Assembly (NCBI GenBank): GCA_964036045.1
Contig: OZ038388.1
Location: forward strand, 31,021,759-31,085,758
DNA from: Eutreptiella sp. 'Long Island Sound 2002'
Taxonomy: Eukaryota > Euglenozoa > Euglenophyceae > Eutreptiales > Eutreptiaceae
DNA: 64,000 nucleotides
Direction: 5' to 3'
Position numbers and translations under genes: made by a program. The notes beneath the pieces are model-generated. The model made no database searches and was not told where the DNA came from. It saw only the letters and a list, made by a program, of their open reading frames with translations. Below are positions 51,355-61,970 of this stretch, in pieces; position 1 is the first letter of the stretch, and each line of letters opens with the position of its first letter.

Positions 51355-53658
51355 ATGCCATATTTGGTGTCATATCGCGTGCCCATTTGGCGGGTGCACC
51401 ATTCCAAGACTAACCCGCCAATGGACCCCATATCGCACGAGGCCCTTCATTGTACTCCCAACCAACACTCGCGGGCCTAACCTTCGTGAAGGGACGCTTG
51501 TGGAGCGCTCCCGAAGCGATGCGTTGCGAGCAAGGTGTTTTTTTTGCAATATTCCATTTTTGCATGTGCCCACTTGGGAGGCAGCGCGCGCGACCTTCCA
51601 AAGCGCCCCAAGTGGAGCACATATGTGGAATCGAAGGTCATTGGTGTCAAGTCATTGTGTTTAAAAGGATTGGTCGATAACTCAATCCAAGCCGAAGGTA
51701 TTATAATATATTTGTGTAGCTTTCAAGGCACTTTTGCGTGTCTCTTCGCCAATTTTGCTGTTTTTTGCCGCTCATGATGTCAAGTGGCGACCGTGTATCT
51801 CAACGTTACGCCCAATTGACATCATGACCCAAGTATGTTATGAGGGTACATACTTCGGTGCCCAACATATCTTGGACCCGGCGAATAACTCCTCTTTGGC
51901 TTGGCATACCGTGGCCGCCATGTTGGCGATTTGGGACTATCCAAAATCATGGGCTCACTTGGCGACCCTGCCATTCCCAAAACCGGAGGGGTTGGGCGAC
52001 GCCCAAAAGATATGTTGGACGCATATGACTTGATACCAATCCTATGGCACACTCCGGTCCCGGTCGGGCATGTGCCTCATTTGCCCCAACCATGAGCAGG
52101 GTTGGGATTAACAAACGTTGTTTGTTAATTTTTTTTGGAAAATTAACGAACAAACGAACGAACGAACGAACGATGAAAATAAACGAACGTCGTTTGTTAA
52201 TTTTTTTCCTTGTTAATGTCCTTTCGGTTTGCTTCTAATGGTTTGCTTGTTTCTATTCTGCCCCATTGGTCCTTTCCACAATATTTTCCAAAATGTTTTT
52301 TCAAAAAAAATTTCCAAAAGTTCCATGAGTGTGCGCATTTTCGGCCATTTTGAGCAATTTTCCACATTTTCGGCCCGCCGTGCACCATGTTCAGCCCCTT
52401 CATGCACGACGGACGCATGGACCAATGGACCATATATGACATGGGTAATATGTAAATTGGTCCCCATGGCTCGCACACCACGTGGGCGAGGCGGAGCAAC
52501 CTTCGTCAAGGTGCTAGCCCAAAGTGAGTGTGGACGATTTTGCCATTTTGGCATTTGTGGACCCAGTTGGGATTGTCACCACGCCAAGTGGCATAGAGAT
52601 CTTTGAGAGTCAAGGTCATGGGAGTCTTGGTTCGACTCCCGGTGGATCGCGTATGGAATGGCAGATCCGATCTCCAGGCCGGCGTGGAGATATACTATTG
52701 GGAGCACCCCCAAATTTTGGCTCATTTTGAGCAGCCAAAATGACCCCCTTTTGGGACCCCAATTTCACCCCCCCGTGTGGTCAATTGGTGGCCCCATATC
52801 TCTATGCCCATGAGGAGCCGGGACCTAATTTCAAGTTGTGCACTCAGATAAAGGTCGTAGGTCCTGCCTCCTATCCTGTGAGCCATTGGCCTTGCTCTGG
52901 CAGGGCGAGCCACGCGTGAGAATGATGCCAATTTTGGTGATTTTGGCATCATGACCCCACTTGACGAACCCGTGGTGCCCTGATGCCGGGACCTCAGAGG
53001 GAACCAGGTTGGGTGAGGGCTCCAGAGAGTTCGTACTCGAAGGGCATAGGGTCAGTTGCCTCGTCCCTACCTCTGGCGGGTCCGGACGAGAGGTCAATTT
53101 TGGAGATTTTTGAGCTAATATCAGTTTGGGCTGAAACAGCCCATTTTCAGCTACCAACTCCTGGGTGATAATGGCGGGGCCATATCTCTGGCTCAGAGAT
53201 TAGTTCGGACCTGCCGTTAAGGGATCATAGGGAGCCACCGTCGGTGGGCCTTGGAGCCCCTTGGTTCCCAGGAACTCGCCTGTGGCTGGGCGGGACACCT
53301 CCCCTATTGGCAGGGTTTCAGGGTCCGGACTGAGCAGGGTATGGGTTGTGTTTGAGCCCCCGCCCCCACCAGCCACTGAGAGGGTCGGACCTGGGATTTG
53401 GATATGAGTTGGGACTGAGTGTCTATTGTCCTGTAATGCCCTTACCCCAGTCCAGTCTTAACCCCATGTGTACATATCCTGATGTGTTGCTGTACATACT
53501 TTTGTTCCCTTGTTTCAGAGTGGCAAGGATCCTGAAACGCTTTGTCGCATGACACGAGCATAATGATGCCCCTGTGAGCGCAGTGCTTTGCCTGCCTGCT
53601 TGCCTGTGTGTGTCACCGCAGCGTCCCGTGGCCAGGCCCCCCACGGGAACGCGTCAAA
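51355..53658 (+). repeat. Left arm of a ~4.55-kb palindrome
   Basis: 2,304 bp, matched in reverse complement by 53,826-55,905. Conserved landmarks include GCGTGCCCATTTGGCGGGT, TTGGACCCGGCGAATAACTC, GTTCCCAGGAACTCGCCTGT and CCCGTGGCCAGGCCCCCCAC. Similarity is highest near the centre and drops outward. Excluding a 226-bp insertion, the arm is about 2,078 bp. No gene is seen inside. Confidence 0.85.
52097..52322 (+). mobile_element. 226-bp insertion in one palindrome arm
   Basis: Absent from the right arm, where CCAACCATGAGTGTGC is continuous in reverse complement. Here CCATGAG appears on both sides (52,090-52,096 and 52,323-52,329), a 7-bp target duplication. The insert contains paired AACAAACGTTGTTTGTTAAT and AACGAACGTCGTTTGTTAAT blocks around an AACG microsatellite, and no ORF. 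It is a small non-autonomous element of unknown class. Confidence 0.65.
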
Positions 53659-53825
53659 AGCGTTTCACCGCCGCGGGGCCACCCGAACCCCGAGCAGCGC
53701 AGCGCAGCAGCTCGCAGCTTGCAGCTCGCAGCGCAGCGCAGCGGCTCGCAGCGCCGCCCGGCAGCAGCGTCGAGTCCGTGAAGGAAGTGCAGGGACCGGA
53801 ACTCCGACATCAACGAGTTCCTTCT
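53659..53825 (+). other. Spacer at the palindrome centre
   Basis: About 167 bp unmatched between the arms, GC-rich, with CGCAGCGCAGCGGCTCGCAG-type short repeats that themselves fold. It ends in GACATCAACGAGTTCC before the right arm. Confidence 0.7.
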
Positions 53826-55905
53826 GACGCGTTCCCGTGGGGGGCCGGCCACGGGACGCTGCGGTGGACACGCGCAAGTGAGCAGGCAGGCAAAGCACTA
53901 CGCTCACAAGGGCATCAATGCGCTCATGTCATGTGACAAAGCGTTTCAGGATCCTTGCCACTCTGCAACAAGGGAACGAAAGTATGTACAGCAACACATC
54001 AGGATATGTACACATGGGGTTAAGACTGGACTGAGGTAAGGGCATCAAGGGACAATAGACACTCAGTCCCAACTCATATCCCAATCCCAGGTCCGACCCT
54101 CTCAGTGGCTGGTGGGGGCGGGGGCTCAAACACAACCCATGCCCTGCTCAGTCCGGACCCTGAAACCCTGCCAATAGGGGAGGTGTCCCGCCCAGCCACA
54201 GGCGAGTTCCTGGGAACCAAGAGGCTCCAAGGCCCACCGACGGTGGCTCCCCATGCTCCCTTAACGGCAGGTCCGAACTAATCTCTGAGCCAGAGATATG
54301 GCCCCGCCATTATCACCCAGGAGTTGGTAGCTGAAAATGGGCTGTTTCAGCCCAAACTGGAATTAGCTCAAAAATCTCCAAAATTGACCTCTCGTCCGGA
54401 CCCGCCAGAGGTAGGGACGAGGCAACTGACCCTATGCCCTTCGAGTACGAACTCTCTGGAGCCCTCACCCAACCTGGTTCCCTCTGAGGTCCCGGCATCA
54501 GGGCAACACGGATGAGTCAAGTGGGGTCATGATGCCAAAATCACCAAAATTGGCGTCATTCCCACGCGAGGCTCGCACGGCCAAGGTAAGGCCAATGGCT
54601 CACAGGATAGGAGGCAGGACCTACGACCTATATCTGAGTGTACAACCTGAAATTAGGTCCGGGCTCCCCATGGGCTTAGAGAAATGGGGCCGCCAATTGA
54701 CCACACGGAAGGGGGAAATTGGGGTCCCAAAATGGGGTCATTTTGGATGCTCGAAATGAGCCAAAATTCGGGGTGCTCCCAATAGTATATCTCCACGCCG
54801 GCTTGCAGATCGGATCCGCCATTCCATACGCGATCCACCGGGAGTCCAACGGAGACTCCCATGCCCTTGGCTCACAAAGATCTCCATGCCACACGGCGCT
54901 GGTGACGATCCCAACTGGGTCCACAAATGCCAAAATTGCAAAATTGCCCACACTCACTTTGGGCTAGCGCCTTAACGCCTTAACGCTTCGCCCACGTGGT
55001 GTGTGGACCATGGGGACCATTACCCATAACACCCATGTCATATATGGTCCATTGGTCCATGCGTCCGGCGTGCACGAGGGTTAGAACATAGTGCACGGCG
55101 GGCAGCAAAAGTGGAAAATTGCTCAAAATGGCCAAAAATGCGCACACTCATGGTTGGGGCAAATAAGGCACATGCCCGACTTGGACCGGAGTGTGCCATA
55201 GGATTGGTATCAAGTCATGTGTGTCCAACATATCTTTTGGGCGTCGCCCAACTCCTCCGGTTTTGGGAATGGCAGGGTCGCCAAGTGAGCCCATGATTTG
55301 GGATAGTCTCAAATCGCCAACATGGCGGCCACGGTATGCCAAGCCCAAGAGGAGTTATTCGCCGGGTCCAGGATATGTTGGGCACCGAAGTATGTACCCT
55401 CATATCATACTTTGGGTCATGATGTCAATTGAGCGTAACGTTGAGATACACGGTCGCCACTTGACATCATGACGGGCCAAAAACGGCAAAATTGGCACAA
55501 AGACACACAAAAGTGCATTGAAAGGTGCACAATTATATTATAATATCTTCGGCTTGGATCGTGCAACTAACTAATCCTTCTAAACACAATGACTTGACAC
55601 CAATGACCTTCGATCCCACATATGTGCTCCACTTGGGGCGCCTTGAAAGGTTACAAGCGCTACTTCCCAAGTGGGCACATGAAAATATGGAAAATTGCTA
55701 AACACACACCTTGCTCCCAACGCATCGCTTCGGGATCGCCACACAAGCTTCCCTTCACGAAGGTTAGGCTTGCAATTGATCGTAGGGAGTATGGAGAAGG
55801 GGCTTGCACAATATGAGGTCCATTGGTGGGTCCATCGCTCTTATCCAAACCCGCCAAATGGGCACGCAATACAACACATGGCACATACCACATATTGCCC
55901 CAAAA
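53826..55905 (-). repeat. Right arm of the palindrome
   Basis: 2,080 bp, the reverse complement of the left arm without its 226-bp insertion. Mismatches and small indels are spread along it (for example TTGTTTCAGAGTGG on the left against TTGTTGCAGAGTGG on the right), so the arms are not kept identical. Confidence 0.85.
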
Positions 55906-56679
55906 GGCAGCTCCCCCCACGATATGTCATGCCCCTCCAAGGGCATAACTTTGTGTCAATCGCTCATAGGAACTCAAGGAGAGTTCCTATGCAACACCAA
56001 CACTTGCGCGCTACACTCGAAAGTTATCTTAACGCACGCAATGTCATGGCCAAAGAGTTATAACGCAAACTCTACCCTCTTGACCATGATCCATTACACT
56101 AGCGCGCACGTGTGGAAACGCAAGGCATATGAAGCTTCCTAAATTACATCGGGAGTATTGTGAATACATCCCACGTTTCCTTATTGTCAATCCTCGCAAG
56201 CAACACGAGATATGACCTTCACAAGTGGCCTCACGAATCAACCTTGTTTTGCCCATATCTTTAAGACAAATGGAGGGCAGGATAAAAGGAAGGTTGATTC
56301 ATGCATAGGGAAGCACGTAGGTCCACTCGAAAGAGGTCAAATCAAGTGCGGGGATGTCGAAGTTGAAAATCCGATTTCGACATCCTGAAAAATTCGGATT
56401 AAGGTTGCGAGTGTAAGATGTGAAAATTGCGGAGGCATCCATGCAGTTCCTGACGACTTTGGAGCCTTCGTGACGGATTGCGTTAAATTTTCCATTAATT
56501 ACAGTTAAACTGGCGGTTACGGTAAAGTCGCGATCCAACCGCCAGCAGTCAAAACAGTGAGTATCAGAACGGAAGCGTAAAACTTGACGGAAACAATATG
56601 AAAATAAAACCCTGTTGATTCCTGATATTCTGATACACAAATCTCCGCTGGCGGTGCATCGGTTGCCGATGCGGGGCTT
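55906..56679. other. Intergenic, no gene recognised
   Basis: Weak residual inverted similarity to sequence left of 51,355 may extend to about 56,050. Otherwise short frames only. Confidence 0.35.
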
Positions 56680-56730
56680 TAAGGCACGGAACACGCTCCC
56701 GCCGGGCTCGCACCGGGCGTCAACGGGCGC

Positions 56731-56805
56731 CTTCCGTACATGGGGTTAGTGGACCGGAGACCGGTCTTCCCTTCCGTACTTGGGGTTAGTGGACCGGAGA
56801 CCGGT
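56731..56805 (+). repeat. 40-bp direct duplication
   Basis: CTTCCGTACATGGGGTTAGT then GGACCGGAGACCGGT at 56,731 repeats at 56,771 with one change (ACTTGG for ACATGG). Confidence 0.8.
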
Positions 56806-56935
56806 TGCATGCCGTAACCTAGCCATGGGGTTCTGGGTACCGCTTCACCCCCCTCCTTAGAGCAAACCCTGGGGGGGCTCGATAACACCCAAGCATGGCA
56901 GCGGGTACCCAGGACCATCCCCTGAAGGGGGGGGG

Positions 56936-58202
56936 TGTCACATCCTCACTTCAGGCTGACTCAGGGTAGGCTCTCAAATAACACAGTAAGATAGGTATGA
57001 TGCTGTAAAAGCACGTAGCACATGTATAGTATCAAGTATCAAGTCCCGGGTCCTGGCGGCGATTGTTCGGCATCCAAAGGACCCGTTAACCCATACCAGG
57101 CGCACCGGGTGCCGGCTGCTACGGTCACCACCACAGTGGCAGTGGCATACACGGCCAACATAGGCGACACACGACGACCGAGGTGGTCCCAGAGGTCGAG
57201 AGCGACCACAAAGATCCATCAGGCTACCCCAAGCTTCCCAAGGCCCGCCGACTGGGGAGAGTCCCCACGGGTCCTTCCTCGGGCGCACCATGTCCATATC
57301 CATACGACGCGAGTCCAGAGTGATACAGCCGAACTCCTTAAGGGATCTTAAGGGAGCTCCTCCTGAAGGGATCGGGCATCAAGGCCGTCTTTTCCCTCGC
57401 CCTATTACCACGAAGGCCATACATGAGGGAGTCCTCATGCAGTGTGGGCGGAGGCGTCGACTCCTCAAACCACCAGTTTCCCAGGCAGACTGACCGAGGT
57501 CAGGAGCACCGGAGGCCGCCATCCGATTGCAAGTGCGCCTGCGAATCGGTAGGCTCACACTGGGACTGACAGTGGCGGACCGCTGGGAGTGTAGTCAGGC
57601 AACTGGGCTTCCCGCCTGGCGCCATCAGGATCTCCACATCACAGCGAATAGGGCAACACGGTATCACAGGCACTCAAACAGAAGAATATGTAATTCAGTA
57701 CTGGTCCAGGCTGGACCCTGTGTATAAACATGTAGACGGCGACTCAGGGCGCCCCTGTAACTCGTTTCGCATCCCCACAGGGGGGAAAAGACAGTTCATC
57801 CGTCGGTGATGGGCTGACAATCGTAACATACAGATGCACATATCCTGGAGGCCAGAAAAACAAGCAATAATCTGGGTAAATAGGCGTGTAAACACGCTCT
57901 GGACAGAGCGCCAAACCACGCCACGGTCAGGATAAGGCAATGCAGGAGGGTGGACAGGAAAACGCCTGAGTTCAGGCCACATATAGTCAGCTGACACACG
58001 TCGACTGGTCTGAAATCCGCAAGTGCCATGGAGCCAGACCACACACCAAAAATTCGCAATGCCGATGACAGCGGCATCCGTTGCGCAACGTCATATGGGC
58101 TTCAAGGCCCCAAGAGCTCGAAAATATGAAGGTCAGTCGCCCTACCTGGTTTCCCAAGGATTCAGCAGGAGGGGAGTGACGAATAGAAGAAGAGAGGGGC
58201 CA
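56936..58202 (-). repeat. Probable 3' LTR of the Ty3/Gypsy element
   Basis: On the plus strand it runs from TGTCACATCCTCACTTCAGG to AGAGGGGCCA, i.e. TG to CA in the element's own orientation, about 1,267 bp. On the minus strand a polypurine tract CGAGAGGAGGA (58,213-58,203) lies directly before its start and ~135 bp after the pol stop. The matching 5' LTR would be beyond 64,000, so the boundaries cannot be confirmed here. Confidence 0.5.
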
Positions 58203-58213
58203 TCCTCCTCTCG
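58203..58213 (-). promoter_or_regulatory. Polypurine tract of the Ty3/Gypsy element
   Basis: Minus-strand CGAGAGGAGGA immediately followed by TGGCCCC. Position and composition fit the plus-strand DNA primer. Confidence 0.5.
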
Positions 58214-58346
58214 ATTCAGCAGGGGGGGGGTATATGGCCACTCTGATGGCAGGTCACCGAAAGATGGAAGAGAGCAAGCAAGTAAGGGACGATCCGTCGA
58301 CCTCACAAGCGCTGAAAACACATCAGGGGAGAGCTCAGGGCGCTGA

Positions 58347-61300
58347 TCAGGCACCTCTGGCTGCAATCGCCCGGGTGAGTGCTGCCAAGTCTGAAACGTG
58401 GATCTTGGTCTTGTGCTTGCGGATGTACTCCATGAAGGGAGTATTGACCCGCGGCACAAATGAGGAGACGGGTTCCCAGGTGTCGTGGGACGGCCCATAG
58501 CCTCGCCAACGAACCTTGAACTCCAGACCTCCGGGTGCCGAGGCTTTCGGACGCTGAGCCAGGATCTTCTCGACAGTATAGTCGTCCTGCTCAGCATAGT
58601 CATCATCCGAGTCAGCCTCATGTGCGGCATAGCTCAGGGACACATCTTGGCCACGGAGGTCGGGTTCCCGCACACGGAGTTGACTCTCGTGGCGCTCCCG
58701 GAACTGTCCGTGACCCACCTTGATGCGGTAGGTGTCCTCACCAATCCTGCGGACCACCTCGCCGGGTGTGAACCAGGTCTTGGTGCGGTGGGTGCCCATG
58801 GGGCGGGGTCTGATCACCCACACCGGGTCTCCCACCCTGAACTTCTGCGCTGTCGAGCTCGGGGCGGACTTCTGACGCTCAGCATGCTCCTTCTCGAGCT
58901 GCTGGCAGATGTCCCGCGCCGTTTGCTCTTGCCGCGCGAAGAACTCCTTGGCATCCATAGCCATGCCATCACCAGACAAGGGAAGTCCCCTACCCAGGGG
59001 GTCCCTGCCAAACAGAATCTGGTGAGGGGACAAACCGCCCGGAGTGGGGGTGTCATGATGGGCCTTCAGAGCAGGCCACATCTCCTCAAACCAGTTCCGA
59101 CGTGGATTGGTGATGTGGATCTTGCGCAGCTTCTCGAACAGCTGCCGTCCAGCCACTTCAGCACGGCCGTTAGACCGGCTGAGATAGGCGACGCTCTTGG
59201 CATGACGTATTCCCATGAGGGAACACATAGCCTTGAACCAGCCACCAGTAAACTGGGGCCCTCGGTCACTGCAAATGGTGCGGGGGATGTCAAAGACGGT
59301 CAGCCAATGACGAATCATCATGACTGCCACTTCCTTGGCAAGCACCCCCTTTTTGCGTGCCGGAACGGCTACAACGTAGCCGCTGTGGCGGTCCACACAG
59401 AGAACCACACAGTCAAAGGTCTCCTTGCCAATGTGCACTTCGGGCATGGAGAAGACGTCCATGGCCACGCTCTCCATGGGCTGGTCAGGAACCGGGGTCC
59501 ATTGGGGTTCCCCCTTGACGTTCCGGTTATCGGGATTGCAGGCCTGGCAGACCGAACAACCTTTCCTGACCTTCTTGATGGCGGTGTGGAGAACGATGTG
59601 GTCGATCTCGAACCGGCGCTGCATGTCAAGGGCTTGCTTCTTGACCCCTGGGTGCAGCATGTGGTGGTGCCAAGCTTCACAAAGCTCGAGCACCCGGGAT
59701 TCTGGTACTAGCAGCTTACCATTCCGGTAGAGCTTGCCATCTTCCTCGGTCAGCCCCTTTGGCCACTTCTGCCCGTCATCAGGGTCGGTCACAGCCCTAT
59801 ACTCGGCCGCAAAGGCCTCAGACTTGGCGTAGTCGTCGGTCCAGTCGTCCTGGAGGCAAGACTCTGGGAAGAGGTGCTTGTCGGACTCAGCTCCATCAGG
59901 GGCGAGTACTCTGACCGCTCTGCTCACCCTCGACGCGAGAGGGGCATCCGCAGCCATGACGACGAAGCATTTGGCACCCTCCTCCTCCATCAGGCGCTCC
60001 ATTTCGATGATCCTCTTGGCTTCAGCGGTCTCAGCCTCATCGCCATGGGCAGAGATATCTGTCATGCCCTTGCTGGCGGGATAGGCCCACCTACTGAGAC
60101 AGTCCGCCACGGTGTTATCCTTTCCAGGAATATACACAACCGTGAGGTCGAACTTGGCCAAGGTCTCATGCCATCTTGCCCGTCGGGAGGCGGGACCTGA
60201 GGGGGTGTGCACGTGCTCCTTGTGCCATGACTGCAGACTCTGATGGTCGGTGCAGACGGTGACGGGATGGAGGGCTATGTACCCAGCCCATTTGCTGAGA
60301 GCCATGACGATGCCATAGGCCTCCTTTTCACGGGGCGTCCACGTCCGTCTCTGGCCTTCCGCCAGGACTCGGCTCCAGAAGGCCACGGGCACGTGCCTCC
60401 CGTCGTCAAGCACTTGCTCCAACACAGCGCCAATGGCGTAGTCGGAAGCGTCGGTGCGCAGGACGAACCCTCGGTCGGGATCCACGAGGTGCAGACCCAC
60501 TGCGGATAGCAGCGCCTGCTTCATCCCCTCAAAGGCACGGTCGGACTCAGCTGTCCAGACCAGAGCCTTCTTGGACCCCTTCTTGGTCTCCTCTCGGTTG
60601 CCCTTGAGCATGGTCGTCATGGGGGCTGCATACTCGGCATACATCTTGATATACCCCGAGTAGTAGTTGCAGAACCCCAGATACGCCCGTAGCTCAGAGA
60701 CCGTCTTGGGCTTTTCCCAGTGCTCAATCGCAGCCACCTTGCCAGGTATGGGCTTTCGCTGCCCGTTCCCGACTACGTGGCCAGCGAAGACCACCTCGCT
60801 TACCGCAATGGTGGCCTTGTCACTGCTGCCCGTGAGTTTGTGCCGAACCAGAAGGTCCAGCACTCGAGTGACGTCCCTCTCATGTGCCTCCAGGAGCTCC
60901 TCGTAGCTCATACTGGGGTCCCCGGACGCGATGATCACGTCGTCCACGAAGGGGTCCGCACAGTCACGCACCGGCTCAAGCAGGTTCTCCAGCATCCGCT
61001 GAAAGGCCGCATTGCCGTTGGTAACGCCCATGGGCATCACCTTCCACTGGAGAGGTCCAAGTGGGGTGCTCATGGCTGTGCAGGCACGGGACTCCTCGGC
61101 GAGAGGCATCTGATGATAACCATGTTTCAGGTCAATCACCGTGAAGATCCTCCGCCGGTGTTGTTTTTGCAGCATGTCCTCAATGAGGGGCAGCGTATAG
61201 CTGTCGTGCTGCGTTTGGGCGTTCAGGCCGCGGTAGTCGACCACGAGCCGCCATTCACCGGCCACCTTCTTGGGGACGACGAAGCACGGAGAGGCCCATT

Positions 61301-61970
61301 CGGAGTGGCACGGCTCGAGCCAGCCTCTCTCCATGAAGTCACGGAGGATCTTCTCCATGGCCTCTTTCCTCTCGCCCCTCAGGGCAAACTCCCGGTGTCG
61401 ATACACACGGGGGTCCTGCTTCAGTCGTATCTTGGCCTCGCCATACGGTCCACGCACCGGTGGGGGAAACACAGGCTTACCGCTGAAGAAGGTATCACCA
61501 TACTTCTGCTTCAGCCTGGCCCTCAATGCCTGAATCTTGGGGCAGTCATCGGACTCCGCCTTGGCTTTTCCGGGCACCTGGACCACGGAGCTTACTTGAG
61601 GGGTAGCGATCCCGCTCGTCTTCGGCTCAGGTGGTCTTCCCAGGTGGCCCAAAGGGCCATCCCTGGTCTTGCCTCGGAATAGATCGCCGTAGGTGGGTGG
61701 GTTCCCGCCAATGGGCTCGTCCTGGCTGGACAAGTGGTCCAGTACCCTCCTTACGAAGGTATCTCCATCATAGGAACCAGAGACGATGGCGTCCACTTCC
61801 CACCAGGCTTTGTCCTGGCCCTTGCCCTCACGCTGGTTTCCCCAGTCGTGAAAGGGCTGATCCATATACCCCTGAACCAGATCCCACTCCTCTTCAGTGA
61901 GGGGCTCTTCCGATTCCGATTCTTCGATGTCAACAGGGGGAACCGCAAAGCATTGCCTCCAAGGCTCCAC
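58347..61970 (-). CDS. pol: Ty3/Gypsy Pol: reverse transcriptase, RNase H, integrase, chromodomain
   Basis: 1,207 codons. Reverse transcriptase about residues 185-395, with catalytic D280 (FTVIDLKHGYHQ) and FVDD at 341-344 in place of YxDD. RNase H about 500-620, with D507 and D575 (CTDHQ). Integrase has an HHCC finger (HHHMLHPG, then CSVCQAC) and a DDE core D838 (SVAMDVF), D902 (SDRGPQF), E938, spaced D-x35-E. The chromodomain is at about 1131-1175 (FKVRWRGYGPSHDTWEP) and would direct integration to marked chromatin. The frame begins without ATG (GTG at 61,970-61,968) and overlaps the protease frame over 61,751-61,970. It is therefore probably reached by a minus-one frameshift. All catalytic residues are intact. 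Confidence 0.92.
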   Translation of the reverse strand: MEPWRQCFAVPPVDIEESESEEPLTEEEWDLVQGYMDQPFHDWGNQREGKGQDKAWWEVDAIVSGSYDGDTFVRRVLDHLSSQDEPIGGNPPTYGDLFRGKTRDGPLGHLGRPPEPKTSGIATPQVSSVVQVPGKAKAESDDCPKIQALRARLKQKYGDTFFSGKPVFPPPVRGPYGEAKIRLKQDPRVYRHREFALRGERKEAMEKILRDFMERGWLEPCHSEWASPCFVVPKKVAGEWRLVVDYRGLNAQTQHDSYTLPLIEDMLQKQHRRRIFTVIDLKHGYHQMPLAEESRACTAMSTPLGPLQWKVMPMGVTNGNAAFQRMLENLLEPVRDCADPFVDDVIIASGDPSMSYEELLEAHERDVTRVLDLLVRHKLTGSSDKATIAVSEVVFAGHVVGNGQRKPIPGKVAAIEHWEKPKTVSELRAYLGFCNYYSGYIKMYAEYAAPMTTMLKGNREETKKGSKKALVWTAESDRAFEGMKQALLSAVGLHLVDPDRGFVLRTDASDYAIGAVLEQVLDDGRHVPVAFWSRVLAEGQRRTWTPREKEAYGIVMALSKWAGYIALHPVTVCTDHQSLQSWHKEHVHTPSGPASRRARWHETLAKFDLTVVYIPGKDNTVADCLSRWAYPASKGMTDISAHGDEAETAEAKRIIEMERLMEEEGAKCFVVMAADAPLASRVSRAVRVLAPDGAESDKHLFPESCLQDDWTDDYAKSEAFAAEYRAVTDPDDGQKWPKGLTEEDGKLYRNGKLLVPESRVLELCEAWHHHMLHPGVKKQALDMQRRFEIDHIVLHTAIKKVRKGCSVCQACNPDNRNVKGEPQWTPVPDQPMESVAMDVFSMPEVHIGKETFDCVVLCVDRHSGYVVAVPARKKGVLAKEVAVMMIRHWLTVFDIPRTICSDRGPQFTGGWFKAMCSLMGIRHAKSVAYLSRSNGRAEVAGRQLFEKLRKIHITNPRRNWFEEMWPALKAHHDTPTPGGLSPHQILFGRDPLGRGLPLSGDGMAMDAKEFFARQEQTARDICQQLEKEHAERQKSAPSSTAQKFRVGDPVWVIRPRPMGTHRTKTWFTPGEVVRRIGEDTYRIKVGHGQFRERHESQLRVREPDLRGQDVSLSYAAHEADSDDDYAEQDDYTVEKILAQRPKASAPGGLEFKVRWRGYGPSHDTWEPVSSFVPRVNTPFMEYIRKHKTKIHVSDLAALTRAIAARGA

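Noticed and set aside
53346-54135. Pair of similar ~68-codon ORFs on opposite strands
   Set aside because: They are the same non-coding palindrome sequence read in each arm, not a conserved gene pair.
58485-61682. Plus-strand ORFs of 408 and 320 codons in the Gypsy region
   Set aside because: Antisense shadows of the pol gene, which has intact reverse transcriptase, RNase H, integrase and chromodomain motifs.
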